From NCBI GenBank assembly GCA_947497755.1, contig CANMHT010000001.1:496001-560000 (forward strand): a stretch of DNA of 64,000 bases, read 5' to 3'. The first letter of the stretch is position 1; each line of letters opens with the position of its first letter. The stretch is from an uncultured Polaribacter sp. (lineage in GTDB: Bacteria; Bacteroidota; Bacteroidia; Flavobacteriales; Flavobacteriaceae). Positions 37,034 through 46,557 of the stretch are shown here, one piece after another. A model generated the notes under the pieces. That model searched no databases. It was given only the letters and a program-made list of their open reading frames with translations, and was not told the DNA's origin. The position numbers were made by a program, and so were the translations under genes.

Positions 37034-37127
37034 TATTTCAGTTTTAATAAAAAGTTATATTGACTAAAAAATATTTGTTTGAGTGTAAAATTAATTAAAA
37101 TATGATAATTAATGAATTAAATCGATT

Positions 37128-37135
37128 TATTTTTG
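37128..37135 (+). promoter_or_regulatory. -7 element TATTTTTG before the DUF1338 gene
   Basis: A perfect TAnnTTTG match 20 bases before the ATG at 37156, back to back with the Lrp promoter. The bases between (37034-37127) are very AT-rich and would hold any Lrp sites. Confidence 0.55.
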
Positions 37136-37155
37136 CAATGTAAATTTTAATACAA

Positions 37156-37968
37156 ATGACTACTAAAGAAATTTTTGACAAATTGTGGAAAGAGTATACA
37201 GAAAGAACTCCATCTGCACAGAAAATAAAAGATTTATTTCAAGATAAAGGGAATGAGGTTTTTAATGATCATGTTGCTTTTAGAACTTTTGATGATCCTA
37301 GGGTGAATATTGATGTATTGGCAAAACCATTTATAGCTGCTGGTTATAAAGAATGTGGAGAATATACATTTGAAGCAAAGAAATTATTTGCAAAACATTT
37401 TGAACACACTACAGATAAAAATGCACCTAGAGTTTTTATTAGTCAATTAATAACAGCTGAATTTTCTTATGAGCTACAAGGAGAAGTTAAAAAAATGATT
37501 GATAGTATTTCTAATGAAGAGTTGTCTTCTGATGATTTAGTATTTAAAGGACGTTTGTGGGAGCAACCATCATTAGAGACCTATGAGCAATTGCAATCAG
37601 AAACAGAATATGCTGCTTGGTTGTATGTAAATGGTTTTTGTGCAAACCATTTTACGGTTGATGTAAATAAACTAACTACTTTTAACTCTTTGCAGGAAGT
37701 AAACAAATTTTTAAAAGAAAATGGTTTTAAGATGAATGCTTCTGGAGGAGAAATTAAAGGAACTCCTGAACAATTATTAGAGCAATCGAGTGTATTAGCG
37801 GATAAAATTCCAGTTCAATTTGTAGAGACTGCTAAAGAAATTACTTCTTGTTATTATGAATTTGCTTTTAGGCATCCTATGAATAATGGAGAATTGTATT
37901 CTGGTTTTATTGCAGGTTCAGCAGATAAAATTTTTGAAAGTACGGATATGAAATTACAAGAAGCTTAA
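37156..37968 (+). CDS. DUF1338 protein, 2-oxoadipate dioxygenase/decarboxylase (HglS) type
   Basis: A 270-residue member of DUF1338. The characterised member, HglS of Pseudomonas putida, is a non-haem iron enzyme converting 2-oxoadipate to D-2-hydroxyglutarate in lysine catabolism. The probable metal triad is seen: His39 in FNDHVAFRT, His165 in CANHFTVDV and Glu235 in CYYEFAFRHP, with the family Arg43. It is shorter than the Pseudomonas enzyme (over 400 residues), as is usual for the Bacteroidota branch, so the exact activity is an inference. Divergent from Lrp and the D-2-hydroxyglutarate-dehydrogenase-like operon. Confidence 0.85.
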   Translation: MTTKEIFDKLWKEYTERTPSAQKIKDLFQDKGNEVFNDHVAFRTFDDPRVNIDVLAKPFIAAGYKECGEYTFEAKKLFAKHFEHTTDKNAPRVFISQLITAEFSYELQGEVKKMIDSISNEELSSDDLVFKGRLWEQPSLETYEQLQSETEYAAWLYVNGFCANHFTVDVNKLTTFNSLQEVNKFLKENGFKMNASGGEIKGTPEQLLEQSSVLADKIPVQFVETAKEITSCYYEFAFRHPMNNGELYSGFIAGSADKIFESTDMKLQEA

Positions 37969-37991
37969 TGATTATATAGAATTATTGCTAT

Positions 37992-38036
37992 AAAAAAGAA
38001 ATCGCCGCATATTTATGTGCGGCGATTTCTTTTTTA
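37992..38036. terminator. Bidirectional terminator between the DUF1338 and esterase genes
   Basis: AAAAAGAAATCGCCGCA (37993-38009) pairs with TGCGGCGATTTCTTTTT (38018-38034) around an 8-base loop. The stem is GC-rich at its top and flanked by A/T runs, so it serves both convergent genes. Confidence 0.95.
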
Positions 38037-38045
38037 AAATCTTTT

Positions 38046-38693
38046 TTAGAGCCGCTTTTCTATCCAATTTTTAAAACTAAAAAAGTTTTGTGGTGCAACA
38101 CCATGTCCAACTGGATATTCTGAATATTCATGTGATAAGTTGTTGCTGGTTAAAAATACAGGCGCTTTTCTTGCCCATTCAACAGGTAGAACTTGGTCAA
38201 CTGTTCCGTGAGAGATATAAAAGTCTGTGTTAATTTGTAATTCTGAAATATTATTAGGAATCAATTCATCATTAATATAACCACTTAAGGCGATAACATG
38301 GTTTACTTTGTTTGGGTAATTTAAACTCAAAGCATAACTTAAAATAGCACCTTGACTAAAACCTAATAAAAATGTTTTGTTAGGATGAGTTTTGTAGTTG
38401 TCTTTTATATCATCTATAAATGTTGCTATTTTGGTTAAGGATTTTCTAGCCTCGTCTAAGTCAGAAAATTTTTCATTGTTTGCATCGAAGTTAATCGCAT
38501 ACCAAGCAAAACCTCCAAAAGCCATGTCGTAAGGAGCTCTAGCGCTAACGATTAGTAATTCATCAGGCAATTCTGAAGCAAAAGAAAACAGGTCTTCTTC
38601 ATTGCTTCCGTAGCCATGTAGTAATATTAGTAGTGGCGGTTGTTCTTGTGCAACTTTGGGTTGGCGAACAATATAATGTAAATTGGTGTTCAT
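38046..38693 (-). CDS. Alpha/beta-hydrolase esterase (phospholipase/carboxylesterase family)
   Basis: A 215-residue cytosolic serine esterase. The oxyanion-hole HGYGSNEEDL is at about 26-35, the nucleophile Ser113 lies in LLGFSQGAI, Asp166 in HGTVDQVLP and His197 in PVGHGVAP complete the triad. The size and motifs are those of the YpfH/carboxylesterase 2 group, which includes acyl-protein thioesterases. It is the last gene of a run that starts with BatA, 3 bases after the dihydroorotase-like gene. Confidence 0.9.
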   Translation of the reverse strand: MNTNLHYIVRQPKVAQEQPPLLILLHGYGSNEEDLFSFASELPDELLIVSARAPYDMAFGGFAWYAINFDANNEKFSDLDEARKSLTKIATFIDDIKDNYKTHPNKTFLLGFSQGAILSYALSLNYPNKVNHVIALSGYINDELIPNNISELQINTDFYISHGTVDQVLPVEWARKAPVFLTSNNLSHEYSEYPVGHGVAPQNFFSFKNWIEKRL

Positions 38694-38696
38694 AAA

Positions 38697-39953
38697 TTAG
38701 CGAATAACTAATTGGTTGTTGGCAAATATTCCATAAGTTTTTCCTTTTAATTCTTTTCCTAAGAAAATAGCATTTTTAGAGGTGGATAGAATATTTTTTT
38801 TGCTAAAAGTGTATTTGTCTTCAGGGTTAAAAAGTGTAAGATCGGCTTTTTCTCCAATAGCAATTTTAGAGATTTCTAAACCAAATAAAGTTCTGGGTTT
38901 GGTGGTGAAAGCTTCTATGATATCGGTAAAATTAATGGTATTGTTTAATGCTCCAAAGAAACTCTCAAGTCCAATGGTTCCATTTTTAGCAGCGTTGTAT
39001 TCTACTTTTTTATTTTCAATATCAATTGGATTGTGGTCAGAAGTTATAATATCTATTGTTCCATCTTTAACAGCTTCAATTAAAGCATCACAATCTTCTT
39101 GTGTTCTTAAAGGAGGAGTAACTTTGGTATTACTGTCAAAACCATGTAATTCATCATCTGTTAATGTTAGGTGGTGTGGCGTAACACTGCAACTAACCTT
39201 TAGACCTTTCTTTTTAGCTTCTCTAATTAGCTCTACAGATTTTTTTGTGCTAATAGTTGGTATGTGTAATTTTCCTCCAGTGTACTCTAGTAAAAATAAA
39301 TCTCTTGCAACCTGTAAGTGTTCTGCTAAAGCAGGAATTCCTTTTAAACCTAGTTTGGTGCTGTTTTTACCTTCGTTAACCAAGCCTTCTCCAGCAATAA
39401 GTTTGTTTTTTGGGAAGCTTATTACTAATCCATCGAAGTTTTGAGTGTATAACAAAGCAACTTTCATTAAGTTGTCATTTTGCAAAGGTTTGTTATAATC
39501 ACCAAAAGCAATTGCGCCAGATTGTTGCATATCGTACAATTCTGCCATTTCTTTTCCTTCACTTTTTTGAGTTAAAGAAGCAATAGGGAAGAGTTTGGTT
39601 GCGTTGCCAAAAGATTTGTTAATCAGAAACTCTACGGCAGATTTATTGTCAATTACTGGTAATGTGTTTGAGTTAACTGCTACTGCGGTAAATCCGCTTT
39701 TTGCGGCAGTGTACAAACCGTTGTTGATTGTTTCTCTCTCTTCAAACCCAGGTTCTCCAAAAGAAACACTAGCATCAAACCAACCATTGGAAATGTGAAG
39801 GTTTTCTAATTCAACAACAGTATATTCTGGTTTGATAGTAATTGAGTTTTCAATTTTTTCAATGACACCATTGCTAATTAAAATGTCTTTTTTTTGATTA
39901 TTGAATTGACTGTGAGCGTCTATTATAGTAGCTGATTTTAGTAGCGTACTCAT
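38697..39953 (-). CDS. Dihydroorotase-like protein, probably without metal activity
   Basis: A 418-residue amidohydrolase of the type I dihydroorotase family by overall sequence (GEPGFEERETINNG, TPHHLTLTDDEL, TKVTPPLRTQED, TSDHNPIDIENK). Most metal ligands are replaced: the HxH of the first strand is DASVSFGEPG (Ala61, Val63), the SDDG loop is GDYN (151-154), the His of the SHxED motif is Phe180, and the His of HVST is Thr233; only the Asp306 of TSDH is clearly kept. Similar inactive homologues in other bacteria serve as partners of aspartate transcarbamoylase. Its ATG overlaps the BatA stop by 4 bases. A true PyrC must be elsewhere. Confidence 0.88.
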   Translation of the reverse strand: MSTLLKSATIIDAHSQFNNQKKDILISNGVIEKIENSITIKPEYTVVELENLHISNGWFDASVSFGEPGFEERETINNGLYTAAKSGFTAVAVNSNTLPVIDNKSAVEFLINKSFGNATKLFPIASLTQKSEGKEMAELYDMQQSGAIAFGDYNKPLQNDNLMKVALLYTQNFDGLVISFPKNKLIAGEGLVNEGKNSTKLGLKGIPALAEHLQVARDLFLLEYTGGKLHIPTISTKKSVELIREAKKKGLKVSCSVTPHHLTLTDDELHGFDSNTKVTPPLRTQEDCDALIEAVKDGTIDIITSDHNPIDIENKKVEYNAAKNGTIGLESFFGALNNTINFTDIIEAFTTKPRTLFGLEISKIAIGEKADLTLFNPEDKYTFSKKNILSTSKNAIFLGKELKGKTYGIFANNQLVIR

Positions 39954-41899
39954 GGTTTGAAGAATTTTAGAATCAATATTTCAAAGAGCAAAGATACAAT
40001 AGCTAATGCTAAAAACCATTTCCAAAGCCAAGTAACTTTGTTTTTTTCTGAATTTTCTTTGAAAAACTTACTAATAGAATCGCTGTAGTTTATGTTTTCA
40101 TTGTTTTTAGCAAGTTCTTTTACGTCTAGAAAGTTTAAGCTGCTTTCATCTTTGGTATAATTAAAAGCGATGGTTGCTATAGTTTTGTCTTTGTTGGTAA
40201 TGTTGTAAAAGCCGTTTTGTGTTGGTTTTTCTTTGGTGGTTAAAGTTGTTTTAGAAGAAAAACTCTGTTGTAATGGGATAAATGATTCTTGTGTATTGCT
40301 AATCGATACGACTTCATTTTTTTCTAATGTGATTGGAATGGCAATGTTGTTTTCTTGAAGGATGTTGTAATATGGTTTTGCAAGTTGAGCACTTAATTTT
40401 GCAAATTTGTAAAAAACAGGCACGATCAAAGGGGAGTTTGTGAAATTGCTATTTGTTGAATTTATAGCGCTAGAAAACCAATATAATTTTCCAGTTTTGG
40501 TAAAAATTTCTTCAAGAAAATTTTGTTGATTTTCAAAACGAATTAATGAAGAGGTGTTTTTAAAATTAGTCGAATAATAATTTTTATTTATTGGGAATTG
40601 AAAATTTCGAATCTCTTTTGAAAAGACATTTTTAAAGAATGGAGATTTGAAATTGATGTTTGTAATTCTTGTTGAGTCTTTTTGTAATTGTTGAATTTGA
40701 CCCTTTGTGCTAGATCTTAAAAATGAGTTATAAGAGTTCAAATTTATTGTTGAGCTAGGGATGATCACTAAGCTTTTATTTTGGTTCAAATGTTCTTGTA
40801 AAAGAGTAGCTAATGTTGGTGGGATATTGTCTATCTCATTAAGAATAATTAGCTCTTGTTTTTGGAGTAGATTATAGTTAATGTTTTGTAAAGAACTACT
40901 GCTAAAATTAAACTCATTTTTTGAGTAAATTTTTGATAAGAAATCAGCCTTTTTCCCGATGTTGAAAACAGTGGTTTTTTGACCTGAGTTTAGGGTGAAA
41001 AAATAATGATTGTCAAAAGTGTAAACATCGCTAAAATCTAAGGTAATTTTACCATTGAATTTTGAAATGTTTTGAATAGGGAAGGAGATTTGTTTTTTTG
41101 AATCTTTGTTGATGTTAAATGTTTGTTTGGCAAAAACAACATTATTGTTGTAAAGAGTTATTGGGATATTCTCTTTGGCAATTCCTTGGTTGTTTATAGT
41201 AATATCTAAGATAAAATTAGCATCACCGTTAACAGCAATAAATAAACTATCTATTGAAAGATTGCTTTTTGAGTTTGGTAAGGTCTGAATTAAATGAAAT
41301 TTCGATTTTACATTTGTAACATCTTCTTTTTTAATATTTTGAAAATCAGATATTAATATATTTTTATGTGAAGTGTTAGTTTGGTTTTCTTTTTCGCTTT
41401 CAAATTTTAATAAAACACTATTGAAACTTGTGCTTTTTGCTTCTGAAGAGGTATTTAAAAGTATGTTTTTTAATTCAATTGAACTAATTTTTTTGTAAAA
41501 ATTTGAGTTAGTTAACAAACTATAAGTTGCTTTTTCAGAACTACTATTTATAATTTCTTTAATCGTGTTTTGAAGTAAATTTCCTTTTTCTCCTTTTGCA
41601 TTTAAACTTAAAGAATTGTCAAGATAAATGAAATTATGTGTTTTTAAACTGTGTTTTTGAGAGCTATTATAGGGCTGAGAAAAAGCAATAATTAAGGCAG
41701 AAAAAAGCAAGATTCTAGTACATAAAATTAACCACTTTTTTAGTCGAGAACTTTTGCGAGTTTGTTGTGTTAATTTTTGTAAAAAAGCAACGTTGGTAAA
41801 TGCTGTTTTTTGAAACCTTTGAAGCTGGAATAAATGCACCAAAATTGGTATCAAAATAAAACCTAAAAAGTATAAAAATTCTGGGTATTTAAACTGCAT
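39950..41899 (-). CDS. BatA-domain membrane protein
   Basis: A 649-residue protein with the aerotolerance-regulator N-terminal (BatA) domain: two membrane helices in MQFKYPEFLYFLGFILIPIL and LIILCTRILLFSALIIAF-like segments, then a degenerate von Willebrand A-like region (YLDNSLSLN in place of a full MIDAS DxSxS), beta-rich middle part, and a C-terminal membrane helix (about 625-645). Proteins of this type are widespread in Bacteroidota and poorly understood; they are thought to work with MoxR/Bat complexes at the envelope, none of which is nearby. It heads the run BatA, dihydroorotase-like, esterase. Confidence 0.85.
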   Translation of the reverse strand: MQFKYPEFLYFLGFILIPILVHLFQLQRFQKTAFTNVAFLQKLTQQTRKSSRLKKWLILCTRILLFSALIIAFSQPYNSSQKHSLKTHNFIYLDNSLSLNAKGEKGNLLQNTIKEIINSSSEKATYSLLTNSNFYKKISSIELKNILLNTSSEAKSTSFNSVLLKFESEKENQTNTSHKNILISDFQNIKKEDVTNVKSKFHLIQTLPNSKSNLSIDSLFIAVNGDANFILDITINNQGIAKENIPITLYNNNVVFAKQTFNINKDSKKQISFPIQNISKFNGKITLDFSDVYTFDNHYFFTLNSGQKTTVFNIGKKADFLSKIYSKNEFNFSSSSLQNINYNLLQKQELIILNEIDNIPPTLATLLQEHLNQNKSLVIIPSSTINLNSYNSFLRSSTKGQIQQLQKDSTRITNINFKSPFFKNVFSKEIRNFQFPINKNYYSTNFKNTSSLIRFENQQNFLEEIFTKTGKLYWFSSAINSTNSNFTNSPLIVPVFYKFAKLSAQLAKPYYNILQENNIAIPITLEKNEVVSISNTQESFIPLQQSFSSKTTLTTKEKPTQNGFYNITNKDKTIATIAFNYTKDESSLNFLDVKELAKNNENINYSDSISKFFKENSEKNKVTWLWKWFLALAIVSLLFEILILKFFKP

Positions 41900-41916
41900 C
41901 TTTTTTTATTGAATTT

Positions 41917-41924
41917 CAAATATA
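41917..41924 (-). promoter_or_regulatory. -7 element TATATTTG before the BatA gene
   Basis: A perfect TAnnTTTG match on the minus strand, 17 bases before the ATG at 41899. Confidence 0.5.
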
Positions 41925-41999
41925 ATGAAAGTATTAAATATACAGTTTTTGAACTGAGAAATATCTAAAATTTATCCTCTTTTAAAAAGAGTTTTTTGA

Positions 42000-42770
42000 T
42001 TAAAATTTTTCGAAAACACCCAAGCCAAATAATGCAAAATCATATTTACTTGGATCGTTTTTATCTAAAACTCGTAGTTGAGAATCTAATTCAAATAATG
42101 CTTTCCAATCGTTTTGTTTTCGATGCAAGAGTCCTAATTTTCGAGCAACATTTCCAGAATGTACATCTAATGGGCAAGATAATTTTGCCGGAGAATGCGT
42201 TTTCCAAATTCCAAAATCTACTCCTTTTTGATCATTTCTTACCATCCAGCGTAAAAACATATGAATTCTTTTTGCAGCAGAACCTTTTAATGGATCTGAT
42301 ACATGTTTTAACGATCTAGATTGATGAGGTATTTCAAAAAAGGTTCTTTTAAAATCTGAAATACTTTGTTGGTAATTTTGAGCATTGTCTTTAGGAGTAA
42401 GAATGCTTTCTAGCCCATTGTGTTTCGTATAGATGTGTTTTAAAGATAAAATAAACTGTATGGCATCGATACTGTTAAATGTTCTGTGAACAAAGCCTTC
42501 AAATCGACTTAAATCTGATTCTTGGTGATTTAATACAAAGTCATAAGGAGAATAATCTAAGAGTTCAATAAACCTTGTTGCATTCTTAATAATCATTTTT
42601 CTATTTCCCCAAGCAATTGTTGCAGCTAAGAAGCCTGCAATCTCAATATCTTCTTTTTGTGAGAATTGATGTGGAATTTGGATAGGATCAGATTCGATAA
42701 AGTTAGGATTATTATACAATGCTACCTTTTCATCTAAAAACTCCTTTAAATCAGGTTTAGGTAATGGCAT
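42000..42770 (-). CDS. TIGR02757 family protein
   Basis: A 256-residue cytosolic protein of the TIGR02757 family, conserved in Bacteroidota. The signature EIAGFLAATIAWGNRKMI and CPLDVHSGNVARKLGLL are present. The second half resembles helix-hairpin-helix DNA glycosylase-like folds (conserved LDVHSGxVARxLGL), but no activity has been shown. The start overlaps the CPBP gene by 14 bases, so it belongs to the LolD-CPBP-TIGR02757 unit. Confidence 0.87.
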   Translation of the reverse strand: MPLPKPDLKEFLDEKVALYNNPNFIESDPIQIPHQFSQKEDIEIAGFLAATIAWGNRKMIIKNATRFIELLDYSPYDFVLNHQESDLSRFEGFVHRTFNSIDAIQFILSLKHIYTKHNGLESILTPKDNAQNYQQSISDFKRTFFEIPHQSRSLKHVSDPLKGSAAKRIHMFLRWMVRNDQKGVDFGIWKTHSPAKLSCPLDVHSGNVARKLGLLHRKQNDWKALFELDSQLRVLDKNDPSKYDFALFGLGVFEKF

Positions 42771-43314
42771 CTTTTGCTATTAAAAATAATGAAAATAGAA
42801 AACCGTTATACAAAGCATGAAGCGCTATAGCCCAAAGCAATCCAAACCTAACTCGAATAAAACCTAAATACAAACCAATAAGTAATTGTGGAGCAATTAA
42901 AATTGGAGAAAAAAGTAAAATACTAGTATCAATTTCATAATTGCTAATGTGGGCAAAACCAAAAATAATTGCTAAGGTGTAATAAGCAATTTTAAAGGCC
43001 TTTCTTCTTTTAAATAACGTTAATGGAGCTCTAAATATAAGTTCTTCAATGATAGGAACTATAACAACTGCAAATAGAAAAACATACAATGGACTTTTAC
43101 TATCAAAAAGTTCGCCTATAGAATGATTTTCTGTGTTAACTGCTCCTAATTCTTCAATTATAGAACTAATAATTGTTAATAGAAACGAAGAGATAAAGCT
43201 GATAAATAATAAAGAAATAAGCTTTTTAAGACGATAAATAAATTGCGTATTAGAATCCTTTTCTGGAGTAGGATTTTTAATATAAGAAAAAAGTTCGTGA
43301 GCAGTTTTTATCAT
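42757..43314 (-). CDS. CPBP family intramembrane metalloprotease
   Basis: A 185-residue membrane protein of the CAAX protease/bacteriocin-processing (Abi) family. The three motifs are intact: EELIFR (Glu90-Glu91), FGFAHISN (His122) and HALYNG (His166). About five membrane segments. The substrate is unknown. It overlaps the LolD-like ATPase gene by 4 bases and is translationally coupled to it. Confidence 0.92.
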   Translation of the reverse strand: MIKTAHELFSYIKNPTPEKDSNTQFIYRLKKLISLLFISFISSFLLTIISSIIEELGAVNTENHSIGELFDSKSPLYVFLFAVVIVPIIEELIFRAPLTLFKRRKAFKIAYYTLAIIFGFAHISNYEIDTSILLFSPILIAPQLLIGLYLGFIRVRFGLLWAIALHALYNGFLFSLFLIAKDAIT

Positions 43315-43970
43315 ACTATTACACCGTCTTTCATTACTAATTTTCTATCGGCCATATTGGCAAGCTCTTCATTATGAGTAACCAAGACAAAGGTTTGTCC
43401 AAATTGATCTCTTAACTCAAAAAACAATTGGTGTAGTTTTTTTGCAGATTCAGAATCTAAATTACCACTAGGTTCATCAGCTAAAATAACTGAAGGTTTG
43501 TTAATTAACGCTCTAGCTACAGCTACACGTTGTTGTTCTCCTCCAGATAATTGGTTAGGTTTGTGTTCATATCGATCCTCTAACCCTAAAAAATTAAGTA
43601 ATTCTTTGGCTCTTGCTTCAGTTTCCTTTTTGTCTTTTTTAGCGATAAATGCAGGTATACAAACATTTTCTAAAGCGGTAAATTCTGGTAATAATTGATG
43701 AAATTGAAAAATAAATCCAATGTGTTGATTTCTAAATCTAGATAGTTCTTTGTCAGCTACTCCTCGTAAAGAAATATCATTTAGTTTTAATTCATATTCA
43801 AATTCACTTGAAGGTTTATCTAAGGTTCCTAAAATTTGTAATAGTGTTGTTTTTCCAGCACCAGAATGGCCTACAATTGCAACAACTTCTCCTTTTTTAA
43901 TGTGGAGATTTACACCTTTTAAGACTTTTACATCTCCAAAAGTTTTATAAATGTTTGTAGCTTTTATCAT
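43311..43970 (-). CDS. ABC transporter ATPase, LolD type
   Basis: A 219-residue ATP-binding subunit: Walker A GHSGAGKT (34-41), Q-loop [10 protein letters not shown], signature [15 protein letters not shown] (about 141-155), Walker [13 protein letters not shown] and the H-loop VTHNEE. The sequence is of the LolD/MacB export class, which works with FtsX-type permeases such as the one at 13351. No permease is adjacent; the CPBP protease gene follows immediately. Confidence 0.93.
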   Translation of the reverse strand: MIKATNIYKTFGDVKVLKGVNLHIKKGEVVAIVGHSGAGKTTLLQILGTLDKPSSEFEYELKLNDISLRGVADKELSRFRNQHIGFIFQFHQLLPEFTALENVCIPAFIAKKDKKETEARAKELLNFLGLEDRYEHKPNQLSGGEQQRVAVARALINKPSVILADEPSGNLDSESAKKLHQLFFELRDQFGQTFVLVTHNEELANMADRKLVMKDGVIV

Positions 43971-44019
43971 TGTTATAAATCAGTTAAGCGAATGTATTAA
44001 AAATAATGCTACTAAAAAA

Positions 44020-44060
44020 TAAAAAACCTTGAAGCTTAATGTCTTCAAGGTCTTTTTTTA
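44020..44060 (-). terminator. Intrinsic terminator after the first DUF5916 gene
   Basis: CCTTGAAG (44027-44034) pairs with CTTCAAGG (44043-44050), flanked by A-runs and T-runs on both sides. Confidence 0.85.
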
Positions 44061-44079
44061 TATACTATTTAAATGGAAT

Positions 44080-46557
44080 TTAAAAAAGGTTTTTTAGTTT
44101 ATTGTAATCTACAAAGTATACAAATCTAAGTGAGAAAGTATGTTTGTGAGATTCATCAAATAACTTGTCTAAGTTTTCAAAAAACGATTGTCTTGCATTG
44201 TTGTTAAACCCAGATAAAGAATGACGGTAAAAAGCGATGATCTGACTTCCTGGAGCAAATTGCCAAACATAATTTAAATCTAAGTTCCAGTTGTTAAAGT
44301 TTACATCATGGTTTTTGTCGTATGCACTAGTTTCTAGTTGTCCGTTACTAGTATTTAACTTGTAAAAGTTATTGTATGGTACTTTACTCCAATTGTGTCT
44401 AAAAGTTAAAGATAAAGAAGAGTTTGTGCTAAAATTGTAACGGCCAGATAAAGAATTATCATAAGAGGTCCAATCACGTTGTCCAAAGATAATGTCATCT
44501 TGAAAAGGAGCAAGAGTATTGTCATTTGCTACATCATTAGCAGATACTTTTGTAATGTATCCTTGACCATTTTTAGTTTTGTCATAACTTAATCTATAGC
44601 TCATAGAAAATTGACTGTTAAATCGGTAACTTGGACTGATATTGAATCCAAAAGAACTTTGGTCGTAGTCGCTGCTAATAAAGCTTCTGTAGACAAAATA
44701 ATTCCAACGTAATTTTTTTCTATCATCAGTATTCCCCCAAGTATTTATGTTGATGTTTCTTGGTTGCTTAAAGAAGATACCACTTGTACTTCCTTGTCTT
44801 GGCTCAAAAAAGTCTTTATCGTTTAAGTTGAAATTAATATTACCTCCAAAATTGAACCTTTTTTTAGTGTTAGCCCAAAAGTTTAATCCAACATAGGCTC
44901 CTGTATAAGTTCCATCATGGTGTAAATACTGAGCATTGTAATTTAGGTTAATACCACCATTATTTAAAAATCCTTTAGGTTTTAATAAACGGTATCTAAA
45001 GTTACCATAAACAACTTGCTCGTTGTTACTAAATAATATTCCTAAATCGTTAGGGTTATAGTTTTTGTCTTCAAAATTATAACCTATTTCCCAAGCCCAT
45101 TTTCCAGAGTGCTTTCCAATACTTGTGTCAAAAGTGTACCCTGTATGTGGCTCAGAAGGATCATCAGAAATGTTGGTCATTTTAAAGCTTCCATCAATAT
45201 TATAAGTACTGGTTTTATCTTGTATATGCCATAATAATCCAGTAGCATTTGCATCTCTAAAATCATCTCCAACACGAGTTACATTGGTGTTGATTAATGT
45301 TAATGATGAATTCCCGTTAAATTGCTTGTCTACAACAGCAATGTTATAGTTAGCAAAAGGATTGGTAGTTACTTTTCTAACTTCTTTTGTGTTTGTATTC
45401 TGAATTTTAGCCTCTGTTTTTTCTGTAATTGCATTGAACAATCCTAATCCCCAGCCATCTTTAGTTCTTCCTGAGATTTTTATGGCATTTAGCATTTGTA
45501 CTTTTTCTGGATTGTCAATAATTTCTTCGTTAGCACCAAGTTTACCACTTACATCAAAATAGCCAATAGGCCTGTTTCCAATTCTTCTAGAATAGAATAA
45601 GCGTCCTTTATTAAATAACTCTGTTCCTTCTGTAAAAAATTGACGTTGTTCTGTAAACTGTTGCTCAAAAGGTCCTAAATTTAATCTTACATTGTCGAAA
45701 CCAACTTGACTAAAATCTGGAATTAATGTTGCATCAAGTGTAAAATTTTCAGTGATTCCGTATTTTACATCCATACCTACACTCCAGTCAAAATCTGTAT
45801 CCTTTTCAAAGATTGTTGTTGTTTTTGAGGCATAAGGATATAATGCTAAACGTACAGGAGGTTTGATGTCTTTAAAGTTTTCAAACAATCCATCGTATTG
45901 AGTCCAGTTTCCTACAGTATTATCAATATGATTCCATGTAAATTGAGCATTTAAATTTTGTATTCTTCTGTGAAAGTTGATTCCCCAAGATTGAACAGGT
46001 CTATTTGCAAAACGCAAAGCTCTGTATGGAATTTTCATTTCTACAATCCAAGAAGTATCATTTTTACTTATGGCACTTTCCCAAACAGCACTCCAATTAA
46101 AATCCTCTCTTCCGTTAGATACTTTTGCATCAGCTTGTGACCCAGCTGAACTTACAATAAATTCAAATGGATTTTGACCATCATCATTAGGGTTAATGGT
46201 AACTAAGAAGAAATCAAAGTTTCCAAAATTGTCTCTATTCGTAAATTCTGATGGAATTTTTTGAGGGTCTGGAGCATACATGACAGCACTTATATAGATA
46301 GCATCATCATTGTAAATTAATTTAACTTCTGTTTTATGAGTTTCTGGTTGAGGAGCTCCATTGTCTGGCCTCATCATGAAAAAATCTTTTGCAACTGGTA
46401 CATTTTTCCATGCATCATCATTTACTAAACCATCAATTTTAGGAGAAGTAGTAGTTCTTGTAGCTGGTAATTTTTTTCTGTTTTTATTGATTTGTGCATA
46501 TGATGTTTGTATCGAAGCAACAAATAATAAACATAGGATAAGAGATCTTAATAGCAT
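44080..46557 (-). CDS. DUF5916 outer-membrane protein with carbohydrate-binding family 9-like domain
   Basis: An 825-residue exported protein: signal peptide (about 1-22), a CBM9-like beta-sandwich (about 35-235, with KIDGLVNDDAWKNV and the conserved EIKIPYRALRF-type strand), then the long DUF5916 domain, rich in aromatic beta strands ending in FSLRFVYFVDYNKLKNLF, which looks like an outer-membrane barrel. The ligand is unknown. It is a close paralogue of the next upstream gene; both are on the minus strand with 229 bases and a terminator between them, so they are separately transcribed. Confidence 0.88.
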   Translation of the reverse strand: MLLRSLILCLLFVASIQTSYAQINKNRKKLPATRTTTSPKIDGLVNDDAWKNVPVAKDFFMMRPDNGAPQPETHKTEVKLIYNDDAIYISAVMYAPDPQKIPSEFTNRDNFGNFDFFLVTINPNDDGQNPFEFIVSSAGSQADAKVSNGREDFNWSAVWESAISKNDTSWIVEMKIPYRALRFANRPVQSWGINFHRRIQNLNAQFTWNHIDNTVGNWTQYDGLFENFKDIKPPVRLALYPYASKTTTIFEKDTDFDWSVGMDVKYGITENFTLDATLIPDFSQVGFDNVRLNLGPFEQQFTEQRQFFTEGTELFNKGRLFYSRRIGNRPIGYFDVSGKLGANEEIIDNPEKVQMLNAIKISGRTKDGWGLGLFNAITEKTEAKIQNTNTKEVRKVTTNPFANYNIAVVDKQFNGNSSLTLINTNVTRVGDDFRDANATGLLWHIQDKTSTYNIDGSFKMTNISDDPSEPHTGYTFDTSIGKHSGKWAWEIGYNFEDKNYNPNDLGILFSNNEQVVYGNFRYRLLKPKGFLNNGGINLNYNAQYLHHDGTYTGAYVGLNFWANTKKRFNFGGNINFNLNDKDFFEPRQGSTSGIFFKQPRNININTWGNTDDRKKLRWNYFVYRSFISSDYDQSSFGFNISPSYRFNSQFSMSYRLSYDKTKNGQGYITKVSANDVANDNTLAPFQDDIIFGQRDWTSYDNSLSGRYNFSTNSSLSLTFRHNWSKVPYNNFYKLNTSNGQLETSAYDKNHDVNFNNWNLDLNYVWQFAPGSQIIAFYRHSLSGFNNNARQSFFENLDKLFDESHKHTFSLRFVYFVDYNKLKNLF

